A DNA stretch of 21,887 nt from contig JBBBWG010010312.1 in assembly GCA_037176905.1 (NCBI GenBank), positions 1-21,887 on the forward strand. Reading direction: 5' to 3'. Positions 10,533 to 20,424 of this stretch are shown here, one piece after another (the first letter of the stretch is position 1; each line of letters opens with the position of its first letter). The position numbers and the translations under genes are program-made. This stretch comes from Azolla pinnata. Its lineage: Eukaryota > Streptophyta > Polypodiopsida > Salviniales > Salviniaceae. Under the pieces are notes generated by a model. It had not been told where the DNA came from, searched no databases, and was given only the letters and a program-made list of their open reading frames with translations.

Positions 10533-10705
10533 CTGCTTCCTGCTTCCTGCTTCCTGCTTCCTGCTTCTGATTCTTCCTGCTTCTGATGCTTCCTGCTTCC
10601 TGCTTCTGATGCTTCCTGCTTCCTGCTTCCTGCTTCCTGCTTCTGATTCTTCCTGCTTCTGATGCTTCCTGCTTCCTGCTTCCTGCTTCCTGCTTCTGAT
10701 GTCGT
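10533..10705. repeat. Minisatellite of TTCCTGC and TTCTGATGC units
   Basis: Heptamers TTCCTGC in runs of one to four alternate with TTCTGAT(G/T)C units over about 170 bp. On the bZIP sense strand this reads as a purine-rich GCAGGAA array inside the presumed leader. The open frame through it (repeated GSRKQEA) is a repeat artefact. Confidence 0.9.
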
Positions 10706-10849
10706 CTGCTGCTTGAAGAATCTGCACTTTGGATAGGGTTAGCAGAATCAATCTCTCTCTCCCCCCCTTTCCTCTCTGGTCTTCTCTGGTTCTTTCTGTC
10801 TGTCAGAGAAAGGATAACAAAAAAAGACTGAGAGCTGAAAGAAAGACAG

Positions 10850-10856
10850 TTATATA
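10850..10856 (-). promoter_or_regulatory. TATA box of the bZIP gene
   Basis: TATATAA on the minus strand lies about 1.08 kb upstream of the bZIP ATG. A CCAAT array starts about 100 bp further upstream, and a purine-rich segment (10740-10790, minus strand) follows downstream. The spacing is that of a standard TATA/CCAAT promoter. The start site itself is not visible. Confidence 0.5.
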
Positions 10857-10958
10857 GATATGTTATGTTTTCTGAACAGGGAAAGAAAGAAAGACCTTAT
10901 CTCTATCTAACCATCTAGTGCATCATCACCATCATGTACATCATGTATAAAGGCCAGG

Positions 10959-11060
10959 CCATTGGACAAGACCATTGGATCTAGACCATTGGATTTAGGC
11001 CATTGGACAAGACCATTGGATCTAGGCCATTGGACAAGACCATTGGATCTAGGCCATTGG
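10959..11060 (-). promoter_or_regulatory. Array of eight CCAAT boxes in a 27-bp tandem repeat
   Basis: Eight copies of CCATTGG (CCAATGG on the minus strand) start at 10959, 10972, 10986, 11000, 11013, 11027, 11040 and 11054. Spacings alternate 13 and 14 bp. The parent unit is about 27 bp, of the form GGCCATTGGACAAGACC followed by ATTGGATCTA. It lies about 100-210 bp upstream of the TATA box for the minus-strand bZIP gene, the normal place for NF-Y sites. Confidence 0.6.
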
Positions 11061-12480
11061 AAACAAGGGCCAATCTGTCTCTAGTAGCTTAGACATCGCG
11101 ACATCTAGGACTTCGGCCAACGCCGATGGCCAAGGCGAAACCCAGCCCGATTCGCTAGAGGAAAAAAACCATCTTGCCTTTCTCCCATCATCGTTTACGG
11201 CTTTGCTTACGGGCTTCTTCGCTTACGAGCTTCTTCGCTTACAGGCTTCGCTCCCTGCTCCGCTTTGCTCTGGCTCGATCGATGCCGAGCTTTTCTGCTC
11301 CTGCAGAAACCAAGAAACGCGGCCCCGCGACGGCTCTGCAAGTTGCGTCTCTTTGTGGTGGTGGGCATCACCCCCGAGTTGGGATCTGCTACAGGATTAT
11401 TCCCTGCCCCCGATGCTTTTCTTCTTTCCTTTTGTTTTTTAAACACCCGTGTTCCTTTGCCAGCCGTCACCGCTGTTGAGACATGTCGAGGCCTATTTAA
11501 AAGATCGGCGTCTTCCGCAAGCTTTGACGCCACGAGTTTTAACCCTGCTTTGACTGGTTCGTTGGGGAACCCTGCAATTCTTGAAGAGGCACAGCGCATG
11601 TAAAAGATCGATATTCGTAATCAAATGGAAGTGGTGAAGGTCGGAGCATATGCCAGTACAAGATCTGCACGAATTCCTTTTGAAACAACTTATTTCTGTT
11701 CGATTGTTTGTGCGACGAGTATTGTCCCGGCATTCTTTGTATGCTAATCCCCTATTGCAAGTAATAGAGAACGAGTGCCGGATCCGTCTAACCGGAGAGG
11801 CATAAAGCAACTAGACAATCATCTACTCGTTCTTGTTTAGTGGTTTACAGGCTCATCCCTTCCAGGACTCTCACTCAATCGTAAGTTGATAAAAAACCCT
11901 CAATCATTGACTAACACGATCTCCATTGTGCTTTACTTAATCAATCGATCGTTTTCCTTTCGCATACTAGGAACACTTCGTAGATTCGGACGAGCCTTTG
12001 ATTTGCCACTAGCATTAGAGTCTACATTGTTCTATGCGAGTGCTAGCGATTATACACACGAACACATAGGAATTGTGTACGAGCGGAGCGTGTATAAACA
12101 AACAAGCAAACGTGTGCAGGGCCTTGTGAACCATTTTTACAAGGACGCAGATCAGCATCGCGCATCTGCTTCATCTAATTCATCGTTCCATAGAGCGTCG
12201 GATTCTTGCTCGATTTTTTTATCGGTTTCGGCAAGCAGGCCGATGGATCAATGCTGTGGTTTGGTTTGTAGGAGATCTACAACGATATTTGCAACACACC
12301 AATCTGGGCTGCAGTGTGCGCAGGCAATCTGGAGTTTTACTGAATGCAATGCACGGGGCCTTATATCAGGCCGACCAAATCGGAGTGCATTTGAAATGTC
12401 AGCAGCGGCAGCATCGGTGCCGATGGACCGGGATGCATGGCCGATGGATGGATGTGAGCCATTCCAACTTCCAAGCCCAC
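11061..12480. other. Intergenic region between the divergent bZIP and CCS52A genes
   Basis: No coding region is supported. Open frames on both strands here lack recognisable domains. A short repeat GCTTAC(G/A)(G/A)GCTTCTTC lies at about 11202-11250. A TATTTAAA at 11493-11500 and a TGACGCCACG at 11525-11534 are promoter-like. A good splice-donor sequence (GTAAGTTG) begins at 11881. These could belong to a distal leader of the CCS52A gene, but nothing proves it. Confidence 0.35.
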
Positions 12481-12970
12481 ATGGTGATGATGGTAATGGC
12501 GAGATGGTGATGCTAGCGATGATGATGGTGATGATGGTGATGGTGATGGTGATGCTAGTGGTGATGTTGGTGATGATGGTGGCTATGGTGATGATGGTGA
12601 TGGTGATGGTGATGATGGTGATGATGGTGATGATGGTGATGGTGATGGTGATGGTGATGATGGTGATGCTAGTGGTGATGCTGGTGATGATGGTGGCTAT
12701 GGTGATGGTGATGATGGTGGTGGTGATGGTGATGATGTTGATGGTAGTGATGGTGGTGATGGTGGTGGTGATGGTAGTGATGGTGGTGATGGTGGTGATG
12801 GTGGTGATGATGGTGATGGTGATGATGGTGACGATGGTGGTGATGATGGTGGTGATGGTGGTGGTGATGGTGGTGGTGATGGTGGTGGTGATGGTGGTGA
12901 TGATGCTGACCATGGTGGTGATGATGGTGGTGATGGTGGTGATGGTGGTGATGATGCTGACGATGGTGAG
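12481..12970 (+). repeat. GAT/GGT trinucleotide satellite, about 490 bp
   Basis: A nearly C-free run of mixed GATGGT and GATGGTGGT units is broken by rare variants (GCTAGTGGTGAT, GCTGAC). A block beginning GCTAGTGGTGATG recurs 114 bp apart (12554 and 12668), showing higher-order duplication. It ends about 230 bp before the CCS52A start codon. The long open frames across it (Met-Val on plus, Ile-Thr on minus) are products of the repeat. Confidence 0.95.
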
Positions 12971-13129
12971 ATGAAGAGGCAGAGAGACGTTGGAGAGCTT
13001 CAGCTTATAGCAGGTGAAAAACAGAGTTCTGCGCTTTCCTCGCCATCGCTTCTTCCCCGCAAGCTCTTGCCCTTGGGCTTAGCTTGCCCTGTGCTTTGCC
13101 CCTCCCTCTTGTTGGGCTCTTCCATCTCC

Positions 13130-13202
13130 TCCGCTTCCGCTTCCGCTTCCGCTTCTGCTTCTTGCTTCTGCTTCGTCCTCTTTCTTCTTCCTCTTCTTCT
13201 TG
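13130..13202 (+). other. Pyrimidine-rich 5' UTR of the CCS52A gene
   Basis: CTTCCG hexamers followed by CTTCTT-type sequence run up to the ATG at 13203. CT-rich leaders next to the start codon are common in plant mRNAs. Confidence 0.5.
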
Positions 13203-16200
13203 ATGGAGGAGAATGTGGTGGTAGAGTCTGCTACCCCTCCTCGCGCTCCTCCGCCCTCCTCGCGCTCCTCCTCGCGCCTCAATCTCCCGCACGGAGTTTC
13301 CCTCCGCCTCGATACATTCTCCACCCCGCCTTCGTCTCCTCTCAAGCATCGCCGACAAGATCAGAAGCAATCGACGCGGCAAGAGCTGCAACAGCAGCTG
13401 CTGCAGCAGCAGCAGCAGCAAGCGCAGCACCCCCAGCAGCAGCAGGCTCCAAAGCTCGGCCTTGCATCCGGCGGTAGCCCATCACCGTCGCGGAACTCGT
13501 ACAGCGACAGGTTCATCCCGAGCAGATCAGGCTCCAATCTCAGCAGCTTCTCTCTCCAAGACAAGTCCCCTTCAGCTTCCTCGTCTTCGTCTACCTTCCC
13601 CGTCGGAGATGGAAGCCTCGGAGGAGGCCGCGACGACGGCGGAGCGGCCTATTCGATCCTGCTCAAAACCGAGCTTTTCGGCTATGGGGTAGAGATGGGC
13701 AGCGGGCCGCTATCTCCATCCACGGGGACGCCTGAGAAATCCATGTCCATGTCCATGGTGATGGCGAGATCCGAGATTTCCAAGAGTGCTTCTTCTCCGC
13801 TGAGCCCTAGCAAGAACATGTTCAGGTTCAAGACTGCCTTCGCATGTAGCCCAAGGCCCGAGTCTCCATACTCTCTCTCCCCTGTTGGCGTCGATGGCGC
13901 TCTTTCTGGGTCGCTGTCTAGTCCTCGCAAAGCTCCCCGCAAGATCCCACGGTCGCCTTACAAGGTATGCTGAACCCTTCCTTCGCCAAGCCCTAACCCT
14001 AGATCCTGCGGGACCCTCTGTGCATTTGTTACAACAGTTAGGATCCCCTTTCTCATACCATGAAATTGCATTCTCCGGACAATGCATGTCCCTTTGTGTC
14101 TGTTACATCTTGCTAGATCCTTTGTGCTCCAGCAATATACAGTTCTTTTTTTGCGTTTCACCGTGAAGCTTCTACCTGCAAATACTGTTTTGTGGAGGAG
14201 ATCTGAGCGTAGAAGTAAACCAGTCGGTATTTGGCTCTGAAACACTGAGCGTCGGACTCTAAATCTTGCAAAAACTGCGTTTGATCCTTGAGAAATATGT
14301 ACGTTTTAAGCAAGATATCTCCCCAATCATGGCACAGCTTCCCATTCTTAAATCCTGTCAATGTGCCTTATTTTTTACCATGGAGAGCTCTATCGAGTCT
14401 CTATTTGCTTCCTCCTTTCTGCCTGTCACCAAAGAGAGTTATACTCCCCTGTTGCGTCTTTTATGTTCATTTCAACATTTCATCACTTCACATTGGCGAT
14501 TGTTTGGATTGGCAGGTTCTTGATGCTCCAGCTCTGCAAGACGATTTCTACCTTAATCTGGTAGATTGGTCAACACATAATGTGCTATCAGTGGGTCTAG
14601 GCACTTGTGTCTATCTCTGGAGTGCTTGTACTAGCAAGGTATATAGTGAAAATTCCTTTTTAACAAAAATCCCAAACATTCAAGATCTGTATACTTAAGG
14701 AGCCTTGCGCTGGAACTTTGCAGGTAACTAAACTATGTGATTTGGGTCCAAACGATTCAGTTTGCTCGCTTGGTTGGACCCAACGAGGGAATTGCCTAGC
14801 AGTTGGCACTAATCTTGGTGAAGTCCAAGTATGCTATTCCCATCTTATGCCTGATATCATTTAATTTTTTAGAGGCAGAATCAAAAGGAGTTGGTTAAGA
14901 ATTGTAGATTTGGAGTGGTACATGTTCTCGGTGATCTCAGAATTTATTACCACGGTTGTTTTCTTGGTGGACCTCAGATTTGGGATGCAGCTCGCTGTAA
15001 GAAGATAAGAACCATGGGAGGGCATCGAACCAGAGTAGGCACTTTGGCATGGACATCGAGTCTATTAGCTTCAGGTAGCCGAGATCGTAGCATTCTGCAA
15101 CGAGATATCCGTGTACAAGAAGATTTTGTTAATAAACTTGCTGGGCACAAGTCGGAAGTAAGTATCCTCGCATCCTTTTTTAAAGATAAATCTTGGTACA
15201 AATATTTTATTAGCTTGCACAGGCATGTGTATCGACTCCCAATCTTAAATTTTTAGGTATGCGGGCTGAAGTGGTCTTATGATGACCGTGAACTTGCCTC
15301 TGGCGGAAATGACAATCAGGTATTTGACTTTTGGATTTTGAAGTAATAGCAATTAAAACCTTAATGTTGCACTAAATAACCTTGATTCATGATGGAATTA
15401 CACAACAAATGGTGTTGCAGTTGTTGGTATGGGGTCAGCAAGGAACTCAACCTTTGTTGAGATTTGGCGAGCATACTGCAGCTGTGAAAGCCATTGCATG
15501 GTCACCTCACCAGCATGGTGTTCTAGCTTCAGGTGGTGGTACAGCTGATAGATGTATACGCTTCTGGAATACATCAACAAACGTGCACTTAAATTGCATC
15601 GACACTGGAAGTCAGGTAATATCCAAGTACATCTGTACTCTCTTGTTCTGGAGAATGATTCTGATTGATGGTGGTTATTCAGGTTTGCAACCTTGCTTGG
15701 TCCAAAAACGTGAACGAGCTTGTTAGTACACATGGGTATTCTCAGAACCAGATAATTGTGTGGCGGTATCCAACCATGTCCAAGGCAAGTTAAAAAATCT
15801 CGATGTTAAGACATCTTCAGGATGAGCTTGATGTCAAGACATCTCGAACCAACAATGAGCCAGAATCATTCTGATAACATCTTCTGTCCTTTCCTTGTTT
15901 TAACAACAGCTGGCAACACTTACTGGACATACTTTCAGGGTTTTATATCTTGCAATTTCACCTGATGGGCAGGTATACACTAAATCCAACATTATAAGCT
16001 ATTTTTAGACACCAATTGTTTTGCAAGAAATTCTTATATGAGATTGATTCCCCCCCAATCAATAATCTTGAGTTTAAAGTGTGTGTTATATCCATGCTTT
16101 GCCAGACAATCGTCACTGGCGCTGGGGATGAGACACTGAGATTCTGGACAGTTTTTCCATCCCCGAAATCTCAGGTATGGATCTATTATGATTTACTTGT

Positions 16201-16852
16201 AACCTTATTCGTCATGTGTATCAAGTGGCTCATGCTGGAGTTGTCATATTTTGGTGATAGAGCACGGTCCGTGACACAGGAGTATGGTCTCTTGGGCGAA
16301 CCCATATAAGATGAATTTCTAATATAGAGCAGACGTAAAAGATTGGACGGGCAATTAGGACCCTAAAGTGGACCATACCCCTGATAGAAAAAAATTCTAG
16401 AACAGGGTGGACAAAAGAAGATTTTACACAGGAGGACGTAGTATACATTTTTGGCCCTCCTCTGAAAGCTATCTCGGCATGTAAACTATATTCACTGATG
16501 TGTACATGTATATCAAAGGCACTAAAACGACCGTTTGAGGAGATAACCGTGACATTTGATCAGGGCTCTTAAAAGTGAGGAGTCAGATGTTCCAGAAAAG
16601 TTCGAAAGAGCTAGCTCGACTACAATATCATGCTAAAATTTCCCTCTTCACAATTCTTTCATAACAATCTGTATGGAACTGGGAATCATGTACTAACAAA
16701 ATTGTATCACACGGATTCATTTTAATGCAAAAAGTTAGATGTGGGTGTTTGCTGTAACTCACTTTTTTCTGTAAATGGAGTCTACTGAACTTGTGTTGCA
16801 GCTTGATCCCTGGAATTGGGTGGTCTTGATTATGGGTTGGGAACTTTCCTAG
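13203..16852 (+). CDS. CCS52A: Fizzy-related APC/C activator CCS52A (FZR/Cdh1), WD40 protein, 10 exons
   Basis: It recruits substrates such as mitotic cyclins to the anaphase-promoting complex and drives cell-cycle exit and endoreduplication. Exons: 13203-13964, 14516-14638, 14724-14828, 14978-15157, 15257-15319, 15421-15615, 15683-15784, 15910-15972, 16106-16174 and probably 16802-16852. All are phase 0. The N-terminus is long and Gln/Ser/Pro-rich. The C-box DRFIPSR is at 102-108, LLKTELFG at 153-160 and FRFK at 207-210. Full CDK consensus sites are SPLK (45), SPSK (201), SPRK (240) and SPYK (251). The WD40 propeller fills about 260-554, with conserved blocks [56 protein letters not shown] and [21 protein letters not shown] and RKIPRSPYK place it in the CCS52A rather than the CCS52B branch. 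Intron 7 is GC-AG. The last exon (LDPWNWV...) does not match the family end and lacks the Ile-Arg tail, so the C-terminus is uncertain. Confidence 0.93.
15785..15909 (+). other. GC-AG intron (CCS52A intron 7)
   Basis: The exon ends TCCAAG and the intron begins GCAAGT, the strong AAG/GCAAGT context typical of genuine GC-AG introns. The acceptor is AACAG. Splicing joins YPTMSK to LATLTGH, as in the family. Confidence 0.88.
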
Positions 16853-18770
16853 TGTTGGATGGACTTTTGTCCTTAAATTTGTTAATGAGAACTATTTTTT
16901 CAACAATCTTTTGGATTGCTTACCATTATAATTGACAGTAGATTTATTAACCGACCAGTTGAATGAAAGCTTGAGATGGGTTTAAGTGTTTTCACCTCTG
17001 TATGCATCAAACAATTGTTGTTAACTTGTAAGGATGATCAGTCCTGGTGCAGCCAATCCTTTGAACCTTAGTTTGTAACATCATGATTGACATTATATGC
17101 CAAGGCTGCTTTAAGTTTTAGTCATCATGTTTCTAGATTCATGTTTGTGAGGCATGAGCTAAAGCCTTTTGGATAATCACACAAAATCGACATTGCTCAT
17201 TGGTGTGTCTCTCTTTCTTCCTCTAATTAGTGGCGCTTTTCTAGGTGTATAATATGATGCACAGATGATTCATATACATGTACATTACAATTATAACAAC
17301 TATAACGTACGTAAGGCCAAACATTATATGTTTCACTGCCTAATATACTACAGATTGATTTTCAGGTTAGCATAATATCCTAAAAACCGTTCATTATTTC
17401 CTGGCATAGTCCCAAGCTCTTAGTATATTATCCCTTGTACCTTCTATGCTAATGGACGAGGAGACTCAGTTGTGATCCATTTTATCCTATAAAAACGGTC
17501 CCTTGTTCCAACTAGAATAAAATATCAATCTTTCTTCTGCGCACAGTCAGAATCCGCCTTTATTTCCTTGCGTTACTTGTGGCCATATGGATTCAATAGT
17601 TTTTGTTGGGGATTCAATCACGTTTCCAAACATTTGAACATTCCATCCAAAGAAACAGAACCACGAGTTTGCCGAGGAATTCCTCATACCAAGTCCGTTT
17701 ATGCCAACTATCATCCTATATTATCCATATTTGGAATTGTTACGATAGCTATCTGACCTGTTGTGTGAACAGCAAGGCTTGAACTTGCACCTTTTTGCTC
17801 CACAGATTCCTGTTCTTGTTGACCAGGCAGCTGCATCCCATGGGTGGAATCCTTTGCTTTGTCATATTTACTTGTCCTATGCAAATGTCGTTGTTCAATA
17901 AGAAGCATCACATCGTGTACTTTGTTTGACTTATGATGATATATATACATCTTATTAACGGTATGCATGCCAGACAGCTTTACAAAGTACACAAGTTACA
18001 ATGCTTTTGCTTATCACCTACGGCAAGCATCACCGACGAGTTACCTAGCATTTATTTTTGCTTAGATTTCTTCGCTCGAGGCGCATGCTTCTGGAGAAAT
18101 CAGAAAGTCTTCTTACGTTTCTTAGCTTACCGAGTGAAAAAACGTGTGTGTATGCGACAGGGAAGCTGATGATCTAGAAAAGCGATCGTATGTCTGCATG
18201 GCTTTGCAATACAAGTGTGCATGGGATCTTCAAGGCATTCGATCATGCGGCCGATCAACAAGTCTTGTGTTTTTCACCATGGCAGAAACCATCTCATACG
18301 CGGAGTTCTGAATCCACAGCCGAGTCAGACTGCACAATCTAAGCTACAAAAACGGAGAAGAAAATACCGGTAAGAAAGAAAAAAAAAAAACCATGCGATG
18401 CGGCGTACAGATCAGTCCGTGTGAGGTTAACCGTGGTGAATAGAAGTCATCAGCAAGCGTGCCTGTAGCGAAGGAGCGTTACCTGTCGTCTTCTCAAAAT
18501 TTCACAGCCGGTTCCTTGCAAGAGTAGCTAGCAAGCAGCTCATGGCGAGGTGGAGGAAAACCAAAACAGGCCAAGAAGGATCTTGGAAGGCATACAGGAG
18601 CAGGTTCCAAAGACGGGTCCATGGCTTTTGCGGAGGAATCGACTGGTCAAGAAATCCGCATCTGCAGCAGGTCTACGCAAGCGATGGAAATCTTGAATGT
18701 GGAATGTGTATACTCCAGCCATCATGATGTACATGCATAAGCGCATGACATGCATGCCATCGATGGCGTG
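16853..18770. other. CCS52A 3' flank and intergenic DNA without supported genes
   Basis: AT-rich, with no open frame that resembles a known protein. An 11-bp inverted repeat, GTGTACTTTGT (17915-17925) and ACAAAGTACAC (17982-17992), is separated by 56 bp. Part of the left side should be the CCS52A 3' UTR, but no clear poly(A) site can be chosen. Confidence 0.35.
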
Positions 18771-18771
18771 C

Positions 18772-18843
18772 TCTAAACCCTAAAACCCTTAAAACCCTAA
18801 AACCCTTTAAACCCTTAAAACCCTAAAACCCTAAAACCCTAAA
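18772..18843. repeat. Interstitial telomere-like array (CCCTAAAA type)
   Basis: About nine or ten units of AAACCCT, AAAACCCT and AAAACCCTT run head to tail over 72 bp. The plant telomere unit is CCCTAAA. Most units here carry an extra A, giving the 8-mer CCCTAAAA. Short arrays of this kind also occur as telo-box clusters near plant promoters. Confidence 0.85.
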
Positions 18844-18855
18844 TTCCTGAACCCT

Positions 18856-20138
18856 GGAAAAAAAAACCCGGAAAAGAAAATCCTGGTTCTCGGGCTCTCG
18901 ACCGATCGTGATGAGAATCTGCACTCTCGTCATTCGGCGCCAGTTGGTCGGCGTGCAAGTGGGAGTGACACTCGACCGAGCTCCCCCCCCCAAACAGGCA
19001 AATAGACCGGTGGTCTCCAGTAACCGCCGAAACAGGGGCTAGAAGGATCGGGAATCCCCTCGTGGGTAGGAAAACCGGCGGCCGTTGCCGGCCGTGGGGT
19101 TGGTGTGAACAGACAGACAAACGACGGACGATTCGGTCGTTCCGAGAGCCGATTCATCGGCGCAGCAGGGGCAACGTTACAAAGTCGGTTATGAGTAAAG
19201 GGAGCGTCGGGTCGGAGCTCTCTTTCTCGCTTCTGGATCTCGTCGCTGTTAGCGTCGCCAGAAGCCTGGGCAAAACTGGGCGGCAAGCAGATGGTATGGG
19301 GATGCGTCAAAGGGATGAGGACGGCGTAATGGGAAAGCCGTACGGAGCCCAGGTGCGCACGCACTTACACACACAAACAGAGGCCGAAACTTCGTCAAAC
19401 AAACCCGAACCTCTTCTCTCTTTCAGATTGTTGCCATGATTGTCTGCATCTTGAATAAATCCCCCCCAGTCGTCATCGTCGCGGAAGGCGGCGGGGCAAT
19501 GTTGGTGTTACAGTATGGTTTTTTTTTTGTTTGTTTGTTTTTTGTTGGGCTTTGGCATGTAACTCGAGGAGGAGCGATGATGCCAGTAACCGAAAGGTTT
19601 AGGTTTAGGGGGGAGTCTTTTGATTTTCGCGTGCTGGGGTTGGGGTTTCAGTTCCAATGGTTCCGATGGCCCAATGGGCACGGGTGCATCGTCCGGAGAA
19701 TCGAGCGGCGTTCACAACCCCCAGAAGTGGGGCGATCGATCGATCGATCGATCGACCGCTTGGGATCGGATCAAGCAACATACAGATCGGATCGGATCGG
19801 ATCGGATCGGATCGGAGCCCCCAGGCTAGATTGCCGGCCAGAAGGGGTCGGATCTATGCAGGGGGAGGAGATAGATACTGCTGCCGAGGAATGTCGGCAC
19901 GCGTTCTGATTCGTCACCGATGGAGCGATGCAGGGTGTTGTTGTTGTTGACAATGGCCGGCCGGCCGGCCTGCGAGATAGCTCGTGGCCACGGGGAAAAA
20001 GAAGGAAAAAAGAAAGAAGAAACAGCGGCCAGAAGAACGGTGAGGTAGGCCATGACTCTTCTTCCTTCTTCCTTCTTCCTTCTTCTTTCTTCTTTTGCTG
20101 CTTTGCTGCCGCCGCCTGCGTGTGGCAGATTCATGAAG

Positions 20139-20172
<34 letters not shown>

Positions 20173-20424
20173 AAGAATGAAACCGTGTTCACACGACATA
20201 CATACATACACATGCCGGATTACATATGTACACTCATGCATACATGCGTTAGCTTCCAGAAACACAGAACACACACACAGCTCCATATCTTCCTCTCTTC
20301 TTCTTCTTCTACTACTCTGTTCCTTTCCTTCCTCTCTTCTCTACTACTACTACTACTACTCCTCCTCCTCTTCTTCTTCTTCTTCTGCTGCTGCTTCTTC
20401 CCCTTTCCTTCTTTTTTTTCTTGT
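18856..20424. other. Repeat-rich upstream region of the ALP1-like gene
   Basis: No coding region is supported. It holds a (CGAT)n run (19733-19755), a (GATCG)n run (19785-19815), GGCCGGCCGGCCGGCC (about 19954-19969), CTTCCTT tracts (about 20056-20095), a (GAA)n run (20140-20177) and (ACT)n/(CTT)n tracts (20343-20385). The pyrimidine-rich stretch from about 20280 to the ATG at 20425 looks like a leader. No convincing TATA box was found. Confidence 0.5.

Larger units (their letters stand above)
9772..10820 (-). other. Presumed long 5' leader of the bZIP gene
   Basis: About 1 kb separates the bZIP ATG from the likely TATA box at 10850-10856. The stretch holds a diverged tandem duplication of about 130 bp (about 10011-10143 and 10144-10262, sharing GAATCTTTCCTC and TTCTCTGCAGAGGAA blocks). 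It also holds a 70-codon ATG-initiated upstream frame (10178-9966) and a TTCCTGC satellite. An intron within the leader is possible, but I cannot define one. Confidence 0.4.

Noticed and set aside
10434..10751. 105-codon minus-strand frame with GSRKQEA repeats
   Set aside because: It is made by the TTCCTGC satellite within the presumed bZIP leader and has no recognisable protein.
11174..11810. Overlapping frames on both strands at 11174-11810
   Set aside because: None shows a family motif, and the frames overlap in opposite directions. Treated as non-coding.
12248..12974. Long open frames with Met-Val or Ile-Thr repeats on both strands
   Set aside because: They are produced by the GAT/GGT satellite and have no domain outside it.
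13377..13460. Poly-Gln region of CCS52A as an expansion of special note
   Set aside because: CAG-rich tracts of this size are common in disordered N-termini. Nothing shows instability here.
17915..17992. Inverted repeat GTGTACTTTGT / ACAAAGTACAC as a miRNA hairpin
   Set aside because: Eleven paired bases across a 56-nt loop are too few for a plant miRNA precursor.
18540..18755. Short frames on both strands (61 and 71 codons)
   Set aside because: No recognisable domain, no splice support and no neighbour that would explain them.
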